Positions 30,781-37,726 of a DNA stretch of 37,726 bases are shown here, piece after piece. The translations under genes were made by a program, and so were the position numbers. The DNA lies in the NCBI GenBank assembly GCA_945787795.1, contig CALZJD010000002.1, forward strand, positions 1-37,726, in the 5' to 3' direction. Under the pieces are notes generated by a model. The model was not told the origin of the DNA and did not search any database. It was given only the letters and a program-made list of their open reading frames with translations. This DNA comes from Thermodesulfovibrionia bacterium (GTDB taxonomy: Bacteria > Nitrospirota > Thermodesulfovibrionia > UBA6902). Within the stretch, counting starts at the first letter, position 1, and the number at the start of each line of letters is the position of its first letter.

Positions 30781-33355
30781 CCTCAGGGTACACGGCAGCT
30801 CTGACCCGATAAAACCTCCATGCGAATGCTATTGCAGATTTATTGAAAAACCGGTTATTAAACTCGTTTCGATTGATTTAAAGTCATCCAAAGAGGTTTC
30901 TTCTGTTAGCGAGTTATTTAATTTTGGAAATGATTATCTCTCACTTTTAAAGGCAGGGGTTGTTGCTTCAGGTATTGTCCCACCATGCTTCGAAGATAAA
31001 GATATCCCATTACATGAGATACTTCACAAATTGTTCGGAAAACCCGGTGGCATTGAAATCGTTACAAGAGTAAATGGTATACCCAAGGGATCACGACTTG
31101 CAGTGAGTACAACTCTGCTTTCAACAATAATAACCAGGCTTATGAGGTTCAGCGGTCAGATCAAGAATGTAACCGGAACATTGGAAGACAGTGACCGTCG
31201 TATTGTCGCTTCAAGGGCGATTCTGGGTGAATGGATTGGCGGATCCGGCGGCGGATGGCAGGATTCAGGCGGACTGTGGCCAGGCATAAAAGTCATTACC
31301 GGACAGATGGCAAAAGAAGGTGACCCGGAATTCGGTATAAGCAGGGGATGTTTATTACCTGAATATAATGTCTTCAGCAAAGGTAAAATTCCTGGAGCTG
31401 TTGAATCTAACATTCTTGATTCCCTGATCCTGGTCCATGGCGGCATATCAATGGATGTCGGTCCTGTTCTGGAAATGGTCACTGTAAAATATCTCCTTAA
31501 GCATGAAGATGAATGGAAAGCAAGATTAAAGGGAATGGACCTTTTCGATCATATTGTACACGCAATAAAATCAGGAGACATGAGACGCCTTGGATCACTT
31601 ACTACTGAAGACTGGGAAACAGCGATACAAAATGTTATCCCCTGGGTTAATAACGCTTTTACAATGGCTTTAATTGATAAAGTTAAGGATATACTTAAAG
31701 ATAATTGCTGGGGTTTTTTAATGCTTGGAGGCATGTCAGGCGGAGGAATGGCATTTATCGTAAATCCGGAACTAAAGGACTACTGCAGGAATAGAATTCT
31801 GGATATCATGATTGATGTAAAGCAAAAGTACAGCAATGCCCTTCCCTTTATCATAGATCCGGTTGCGTACGATTTTGCCATAAATCACAAAGGGATTGTT
31901 TCAGAACTCCTGAAAGGAGATAAGGCCGTAATACCTGAAATTGGATACAATAGAGTGATAAACCCTCATGGCAGCTCAGCTGGTAAGGAACTGAATGAAT
32001 CAGACATTAAGCAGACGTATGGTTTTGATCCCGGTTCCCACGAATATATGAAAAGCCTGCTTAAGAGAGGTGAAATCGGTCTTGCCAAAAACCGTCTGCC
32101 CCTTTCCACAACTATAGAAGATATAAGTGAGAATGATATTTTGCATTTGGACAACATGGCTCCCAATGATGAATATTATAAAACAGGTCAGGATGCGCTT
32201 AAGAGAAATGAAATCGCTGTAGTCACCTTTGCAGGAGGGATGGGCAGCCGGTGGAGCCAGGGTTCCGGTGTAATTAAACCGATCAGTCCATTTATTAAGA
32301 TCAGGGATACATACAGGACCTTTATTGAACTGCATATTGCCAAGAGCAGAAAGAGCAATGAAAAATCAGAGAGCATCGTTCCCCACATTTTTACAACCAG
32401 CTATCTCACTCATGATGCCATCTCAGACTATCTTAAGGACTCTGACTATTTTGGATATCAAGATCACTTATATCTTTCACAATCAAAATCTATTGGACAC
32501 AGAGTCTTTCCCATGGAAAGAGATCTCCGATTTTACTGGCAGGAACAGCTCCAGCAAAAGCTGGACGACAATGTGCAGAAGGTCCGTGACGCTGCGCATG
32601 AGGCCCTGATTGAATGGTCAAAATCAAAAGGTGAAGGAGAGGACTATTGTGATAACAAACCCATATTACGGTTCAATCCTCCGGGCCACTGGTATGAAAT
32701 ACCTAACCTGATTAAAAACGGTGTTCTTTCAAAATTGTTACTTACATATCCGGACCTTAAATATCTCTTCTGCCATAATGTGGATACGTTGGGTGCTGAT
32801 CTAAATCCCACACTATTCGGAATGCATATGAAAAACAATTCCTGCATTTCTTTTGAAGTCACTCCGAGAAGAATCGAAGATGCAGGCGGAGGACTTGCCA
32901 GAGTCAGCGGACAATTAAGATTAATAGAGGGAATGGCCCTTGCCCGTGAAGAAGATGAGTATAAATTAAGTTTTTACAATACTCTGACAAACTGGATCTC
33001 TATAGATCTCCTTCTTGCTTTCTTTGGAATTGACAGAGAAACAGTGATAAGAGCAGATGGCAACGCTGATGACATGAATAAAGTATGGGAAGCAGTACAT
33101 ACAATTGAAAAGAAAATCCCGACATATGTGACGATCAAAGATGTTAAGTATGTATGGGGCAGCGGGCAGGAAGACCAGTACCCGGTTGCACAATTCGAAA
33201 AGTTATGGGGAGACATGACCGGACTCGATAATTTAAAGATATCATATGTTTCTGTATCAAGATACCGCGGCCAGCAGTTAAAGGAGCCGTCCCTGCTTGA
33301 TATCTGGGCCAATGACGGATCACTTGAACATCTAAAGAGTCTCATACTTCTTTAG
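30752..33355 (+). CDS. GHMP sugar kinase (FKP/fucokinase-like) fused to C-terminal UDPGP-type nucleotidyltransferase (probably the 3' part of a lesioned gene)
   Basis: GHMP features: IPKGSRLAVSTTLLSTI, GEWIGGSGGGWQDSGGLWPGIKVI, LGGMSGGGMAFIVNP. UDPGP features: VTFAGGMGSRWSQGSGVIKPISPF, YLFCHNVDTLGADLNPTLFG, EVTPRRIEDAGGGLARVSGQLRLIEG. The TTG start is only the ORF-track start. Confidence 0.8.
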   Translation: MTLLINISVDLRVHGSSDPIKPPCECYCRFIEKPVIKLVSIDLKSSKEVSSVSELFNFGNDYLSLLKAGVVASGIVPPCFEDKDIPLHEILHKLFGKPGGIEIVTRVNGIPKGSRLAVSTTLLSTIITRLMRFSGQIKNVTGTLEDSDRRIVASRAILGEWIGGSGGGWQDSGGLWPGIKVITGQMAKEGDPEFGISRGCLLPEYNVFSKGKIPGAVESNILDSLILVHGGISMDVGPVLEMVTVKYLLKHEDEWKARLKGMDLFDHIVHAIKSGDMRRLGSLTTEDWETAIQNVIPWVNNAFTMALIDKVKDILKDNCWGFLMLGGMSGGGMAFIVNPELKDYCRNRILDIMIDVKQKYSNALPFIIDPVAYDFAINHKGIVSELLKGDKAVIPEIGYNRVINPHGSSAGKELNESDIKQTYGFDPGSHEYMKSLLKRGEIGLAKNRLPLSTTIEDISENDILHLDNMAPNDEYYKTGQDALKRNEIAVVTFAGGMGSRWSQGSGVIKPISPFIKIRDTYRTFIELHIAKSRKSNEKSESIVPHIFTTSYLTHDAISDYLKDSDYFGYQDHLYLSQSKSIGHRVFPMERDLRFYWQEQLQQKLDDNVQKVRDAAHEALIEWSKSKGEGEDYCDNKPILRFNPPGHWYEIPNLIKNGVLSKLLLTYPDLKYLFCHNVDTLGADLNPTLFGMHMKNNSCISFEVTPRRIEDAGGGLARVSGQLRLIEGMALAREEDEYKLSFYNTLTNWISIDLLLAFFGIDRETVIRADGNADDMNKVWEAVHTIEKKIPTYVTIKDVKYVWGSGQEDQYPVAQFEKLWGDMTGLDNLKISYVSVSRYRGQQLKEPSLLDIWANDGSLEHLKSLILL

Positions 33356-33400
33356 CACCATGTCAGATATAACGTATGGCTCCGTTTAATACGGGAGCCC

Positions 33401-33486
33401 GTCATTCCGGCTCAATTTTTGTCATTCTGGCTTGTCCAGAATCTTACACGATCAGATTCCCGTCGCGCTCCGCTTGCGGGAATGAC
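33401..33486. repeat. Intergenic inverted-repeat element (same family)
   Basis: GTCATTCCGG (33401) and GTCATTCTGG (33421) at the left, GCGGGAATGAC at the right end (33476-33486). Confidence 0.7.
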
Positions 33487-33588
33487 AGTTTCGTATTCGG
33501 GTTTATGGACTAACCTGGTTATACTTTAATTCATGGATATGTATAAAATATATTATTGTTTCTTTCAGTATGTATATCCGGAGGTTTC

Positions 33589-34635
33589 ATGAAACATAAA
33601 AAAGCATCTATTATAAAAGGAGATAACAGGAGAGATAATATTCAGAAATGTCTCGAGCTGATTCGTGACGACCTGGAGCCGATCCAAAAGGCATCTAACA
33701 TTCTGATCAAACCAAATCTTGTGGCCCTCAAACCTGCTTTTGCAAATACCCATGTTGAAGCCATCGAAGCTGTTATTGAAGTCATCAGGGAAATAGCACC
33801 TGATACTCCCATTACAGTTGGAGAAAGCTCTGCCTCTGCATTTTATATGGGCCTCCCTACCGCCAGTGTGTTTAAAGATTATGGTTATTATGAACTTGAA
33901 AAGAAATACGCCAATATTACTCTTACTGATTTTGATGATGATAAGGATGTTATTGACAGCCCTATTCACTCTGTAGTGGGAGATACGCACCTGAGAATAA
34001 CAAAGAGGGTAGAAGAGTTTGACTATAAGGTTTCCCTGGCGATTCCAAAGACCCATAATTTTGCTGTGGCGACCTTTGGCATTAAGAACATGGCCGGACT
34101 TGTTTTAAGAAAGGACATGGCCATGATTCATGGCATGAAGGGCGGCATTGAAGTGGATGCTCCTAAAACACTGCTGGACAAACTGCCGGCAGGAACTGTT
34201 TCTAAGGCACGGCGAACCCTGCCGAACTGGCTCATCAATTTTCTGTTCAGACAGTACCCTACCTACAGAAAGAGCGTAAAAATGATCCATCACAACATTG
34301 TTGAGTTTGCAAAAAGGACATGGCCTGACCTTGTTGTTCTGGACGGTTTCATATGCATGGAAGGCGATGGTCCTGTTGACGGCACCTCTGTAGATATGCG
34401 CGTTGCCATTGCTTCTACCGACCCTGTGAAAGCTGATGGAATCGGGGCCAGATTAATCGGATTTGAACCTGAAGAGATAGGGTATCTTTACTATTTACAG
34501 AATGAAGAAAAGATGGGCACCTATTCCCTTGATAATGTATTGGGTGACGACCTGAATGGACTCAAAAGAAAGTTTATCCGTCACGGCACATATGACATTC
34601 AATGCCAGTGGAAGGAAGCCGCAGCCAGCGGGTGA
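33589..34635 (+). CDS. DUF362 domain protein
   Basis: ILIKPNLVALKPAFANTHVEAIEAVIEVIRE...PITVGESSA...KVSLAIPKTHNFAVATFGIKNMAG is typical of DUF362. Start set at MKHKKASII with GGAGG upstream (ORF track begins 33556). Confidence 0.85.
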   Translation: MKHKKASIIKGDNRRDNIQKCLELIRDDLEPIQKASNILIKPNLVALKPAFANTHVEAIEAVIEVIREIAPDTPITVGESSASAFYMGLPTASVFKDYGYYELEKKYANITLTDFDDDKDVIDSPIHSVVGDTHLRITKRVEEFDYKVSLAIPKTHNFAVATFGIKNMAGLVLRKDMAMIHGMKGGIEVDAPKTLLDKLPAGTVSKARRTLPNWLINFLFRQYPTYRKSVKMIHHNIVEFAKRTWPDLVVLDGFICMEGDGPVDGTSVDMRVAIASTDPVKADGIGARLIGFEPEEIGYLYYLQNEEKMGTYSLDNVLGDDLNGLKRKFIRHGTYDIQCQWKEAAASG

Positions 34636-34685
34636 AGAGTCTGATAATCCCTTTGGAAAAGGGAACTGATTGTGGTTCTATGATT

Positions 34686-34758
34686 GTTCAATTATGGTTC
34701 AATGTAGTTCAAATGTAGTAAAAACAATCGTTGAACAATCGTTGAACTATTTTTGAAC
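34686..34758. repeat. Symmetric phased array: three GTTCAA then three TTGAAC
   Basis: GTTCAA at 34686, 34697, 34707; TTGAAC at 34731, 34742, 34753, immediately upstream of the methyltransferase ATG (34768). Confidence 0.85.
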
Positions 34759-34767
34759 TATGTATTT

Positions 34768-35402
34768 ATGAAACGCATCCCTGAAGAAGAATTAATGGAC
34801 AGCGCAGAACAGGCCCGGGCTTATGCTGATGCAGATTACTCAGGACCGCATGATGCATTCATTTCATATTTCAAAACAAGCTTTCCTGAATTCAGGAAAG
34901 GACTGATATTACTATCCGTTTTGCAGAAGCATTTCCGGAAACAGCCATTACGGGACTGGATGGCGCAAATGATATGCTCGCTATTGGAATTGATGATGTC
35001 CATAATAGGGGCTTGTCCAAACAGATAACATTGAAAAGATGCCTGCTTCCTGATGAATCACTTCCTTCCCAATCATTCAATGCAATAATTTCTAACAGCC
35101 TGCTCCACCACCTGACAGATCCGGCTGTAATCTGGCAAACAATTAAAAAATGTGCCATCCCCGGTGCATCCATTTTTGTCATGGATCTGAAGCGCCCTGA
35201 AAGTATTGATGAAGTCAATAAACTCGTTAAACAGTACGCCTATGATGCACCGACAATACTGAAAAAGGATTTCTACAACTCTCTCATGGCTGCTTATCAG
35301 ACCGATGAAGTTGTGCAGCAGTTATCACAGACAGGACTTGATGACTTTAATGTTGCCGTCGTAAGTGATCGGCATTTAATAGTCTGGGGCAATGCTGCGT
35401 AA
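34768..35402 (+). pseudogene. Class I SAM-dependent methyltransferase, disrupted: motif I region missing and frame shifted near 34900-34905
   Basis: Frame 1 gives MKRIPEEELMDSAEQARAYADADYSGPHDAFISYFKTSFPEFRKG; another frame continues DITIRFAEAFPETAITGLDGANDMLAIG...FNAIISNSLLHHLTDPAVIWQTIKKC. The expected LDLGCGP between them is absent. Confidence 0.8.
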
Positions 35403-35545
35403 TTTTAAGCAATGTTTCCATGTTTATTTCACAAATTGGGGAATACCGGTCAAAGACATATATAGATTTATATGCATGATATGAAGTAAAATATTAGTTA
35501 ATCATTTTTTATATCAACAGGAAATTCCCGTATAACAAATAACAA

Positions 35546-36364
35546 ATGATGCATCCCCACCAGAAAAGCGAATTCCTTGGAACAGCTTTCAGAGCTGCAA
35601 TGCTTGCAGGTGAACTGATCCTTGAAAATCTCGGAAAACTCTCGTCTAAAGATATTAATATGAAGGACACTTCTGATTTTGTTACCCGTGTTGACCGGGA
35701 TTCAGAAGACCTTATTATATCTACCATTAAAAGGAAGCACCCTGAACACCACTTTCTTGCTGAAGAGTCTCTGAAGGATAATGTGACGACTGATTACCGG
35801 TGGATTATTGATCCTCTCGACGGCACAACCAATTTTATACATAGTTACCCTGCCTTTTCCATATCCATAGCACTTGAGTATAAAGGTGAAATAATCCTTG
35901 GCGTAGTTTATGACCCGTTACGGGAAGAACTCTTTACTGCTGAAAAAGGGACCGGTACATTTCTTAATGGCCAGCCTGTTAATACATCCTCAGTGAAAGA
36001 TATTAATAACGGTCTTATCGCAACAGGGTTTCCTTTTCGCAAAAAAGAGCTGCTTGACCCTTACCTGGACCTTTTTAAAAATATATTTAACCAGGTAAGT
36101 GACATCAGAAGGGCCGGGTCTGCTGCACTTGATTTCGCCCATCTTTCCTGCGGCCGGTGTGACGGGTTTTTTGAACTGGGACTCAGCCCGTGGGACATGG
36201 CAGCCGGCAGTATATTGATAACCGAAGCAGGAGGAATCGTCTCTGATTTTGGAGGGGGAAAGAACTATCTGAATACAGGCAATATAGTTGCTGCGACACC
36301 TTTACTGCATGATAAAATACTGAAAGAGGTAAAAGGGGTTTTTTCCGGGACGATTGACAGCTAA
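35546..36364 (+). CDS. suhB: Inositol monophosphatase family protein (SuhB-like)
   Basis: WIIDPLDGTTNFIHSYPAFSISIALEYKGEIILGVVYDP, GLSPWDMAAGSILITEAGGIVSDFGGG. Confidence 0.9.
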   Translation: MMHPHQKSEFLGTAFRAAMLAGELILENLGKLSSKDINMKDTSDFVTRVDRDSEDLIISTIKRKHPEHHFLAEESLKDNVTTDYRWIIDPLDGTTNFIHSYPAFSISIALEYKGEIILGVVYDPLREELFTAEKGTGTFLNGQPVNTSSVKDINNGLIATGFPFRKKELLDPYLDLFKNIFNQVSDIRRAGSAALDFAHLSCGRCDGFFELGLSPWDMAAGSILITEAGGIVSDFGGGKNYLNTGNIVAATPLLHDKILKEVKGVFSGTIDS

Positions 36365-36417
36365 AATTTCTGATCATTTCAGCTACAATTTACATTTAAA
36401 TCTTTTATAATTATCAA

Positions 36418-36810
36418 ATGTTCTTCAAACTTTTTTTTCTTTTTACATTAATTCCTGTCATTGAGCTTGCACTGCTTATAGAGATAGGCTCTAAAATAGG
36501 TATATTAAATACCGTTGTCATCGTCATTCTCACCGCTATTATCGGTGCTTATATGGTGAGGACAGAGGGGATGGGTGTCATGTACCGTATCCAGCAAAAT
36601 ATGAAGGACGGCATGTTTCCGGGAGAAGAATTGATCAGCGGGGCAATGATACTTGTGGCTGGTGCCCTTCTTTTGACCCCCGGTTTTTTCACCGATATCA
36701 TCGGTTTTCTGATGGTCATCCCGGTTTCCAGAAAATATATTGGCAATATTATTAAAAAATATATTGAAAAGAAAATGTCCAATGATGAGATTCATATAAA
36801 CAGGTTTTAA
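36418..36810 (+). CDS. fxsA: FxsA family membrane protein
   Basis: FFKLFFLFTLIPVIELALLIEIGSKIGILNTVVIVILTAIIGAYMVRTEG...LISGAMILVAGALLLTPGFFTDIIGFLMVIPVSR. Confidence 0.9.
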   Translation: MFFKLFFLFTLIPVIELALLIEIGSKIGILNTVVIVILTAIIGAYMVRTEGMGVMYRIQQNMKDGMFPGEELISGAMILVAGALLLTPGFFTDIIGFLMVIPVSRKYIGNIIKKYIEKKMSNDEIHINRF

Positions 36811-36871
36811 GTTCTCAAGTTTTGATCGTATTGGCTTTATATTCCCTTCCATGATGCTATAATATCCAGTC

Positions 36872-37574
36872 ATGAATATTGTTTCAGCAAAGAACCTGAC
36901 CAAAAACTATACCTCCCTCCATGCCCTTGACGGCATTGACTTTGAAATTAAGGAAGGCGAATGCTTTGGCTTTCTCGGACCCAACGGTGCAGGAAAAACA
37001 ACAGCTATGAGTATCATTTATTGTTTTGTGCCTCCTACCTCAGGTGACATAAATGTATTTGGCATGGATGTCACCAAACATCCGGGTGAAATCAAGGCGA
37101 GGCTGGGGGTCATGTGTGTATGCAAGATATTTTAATATTTTAAAAAACAGATCAATTGGCCTGGCCCGTGATCTTCTTGAATTTGTTGAACTCAGTGACA
37201 AGGCTGATGTAAATATCAGAAGCCTGTCAGGCGGTATGAAGAGAAAATTAATGCTGGCCAGGGCCCTGATCAATAATCCGGATCTTTTGCTGCTTGATGA
37301 GCCTACTACAGGACTGGACCCCCACAGCAGGCGCACCGTCTGGAACAAACTGGACCACCTTAAACAGCAGAATACCACTCTCATTCTGACTACGCATTAT
37401 ATGGAAGAGGCTGAACAGCTTTGCGACAGGGTTGCCATCATGGATTCAGGGAAAATAATTACCATTGATACTCCTTCAGAGCTGATGAGTATCCATAATG
37501 GAAACCTTGAAGATGTGTATCTGAAATTAACCGGAAAAAGCCTTGAGACCCGGAAAGAGGTCATCAGTAAGTAG
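36872..37574 (+). pseudogene. ABC transporter ATP-binding protein (NodI/DrrA-like), disrupted: Q-loop segment missing and frame shifted near 37112-37116
   Basis: Frame 2 has Walker A GPNGAGKTTAMSII up to KARLGVM. Another frame resumes VYARYFNILKN...LSGGMKRKLMLARALINNPDLLLLDEPTTGLDPHSRRTVW...TTHYMEEAEQLCDR. The NodI-like PQxxNLD...TVxENLL stretch is absent. Confidence 0.85.
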
Positions 37575-37586
37575 CAGGTAATTGAG

Positions 37587-37726
37587 ATGAAAATAATTAA
37601 GGCATACAGGGTCTGGCAGAGAAATTTTACGGTTTATACAAAGCGCTATAAATCAAGCATGGTGCTTAATTTTGTTGAACCTGTTCTCTACCTGGTGGCC
37701 CTGGGTTATGGTCTTGGCGCTTTCGT
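37587..37726 (+). CDS. ABC-2 type transporter permease (NodJ/DrrB-like), partial at right edge
   Basis: MKIIKAYRVWQRNFTVYTKRYKSSMVLNFVEPVLYLVALGYGLGAF, directly downstream of the ATPase. Confidence 0.82.
   Translation, partial: MKIIKAYRVWQRNFTVYTKRYKSSMVLNFVEPVLYLVALGYGLGAF

Noticed and set aside
30740-30785. Translationally coupled pair of independent genes (29-nt overlap)
   Set aside because: The overlap falls inside the GHMP N-terminal motif and the second ORF starts at TTG without a clear ribosome-binding site; a broken single gene fits better.
34686-34758. GTTCAA strings as tRNA T-arm signatures
   Set aside because: No acceptor stem, D-arm or anticodon arm can be built around them; repeated with 10-11 nt spacing instead.
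37100-37135. Programmed ribosomal frameshift in the ABC ATPase gene
   Set aside because: A frameshift would restore the frame but not the missing ~17 conserved residues; no clear slippery site is seen.

Overview
The window reads as a bacterial chromosome segment, with coherent gene families throughout, no tRNA/rRNA and no CRISPR recognised. Left part: the end of a molybdopterin-oxidoreductase operon (4Fe-4S subunit plus NrfD/PsrC-type anchor), a cell-wall pair (Tat-signal VanY-like peptidase plus TPR/SPOR lipoprotein), an MFP-RND efflux pair, a YdeI-like protein, a PilZ protein, an NtrC-type regulator with PAS histidine kinase, and dtd. Middle (about 14.8-30.2 kb): an accessory-looking block on the minus strand, with a membrane-anchored multiheme cytochrome, a VCBS/ASPIC/HEAT protein, two very large secreted Ig/LVIVD/TSP3/dockerin proteins each followed by a small secreted protein, and a cohesin-like PEP-CTERM protein. 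This block is bracketed by a 46-nt direct repeat (41/46 identical) that includes a start codon. Right part (30.2-37.7 kb, plus strand): a GHMP-kinase/UDPGP nucleotidyltransferase, DUF362, a SAM methyltransferase, SuhB-like, FxsA and a NodI/NodJ-like ABC exporter. Three of these genes (kinase, methyltransferase, ABC ATPase) carry the same kind of lesion: a short out-of-frame loss that removes a conserved ligand-binding or catalytic segment while both flanks stay recognisable. Leads I consider most worth checking: the repeated motif-removing lesions, the repeat-bracketed accessory block, the inverted-order FKP-like kinase/pyrophosphorylase, the cytochrome-VCBS-HEAT operon, the possible zincin domain on the dockerin protein, and a helically phased GTTCAA/TTGAAC array. 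All family calls are by eye from motifs; no searches were run.
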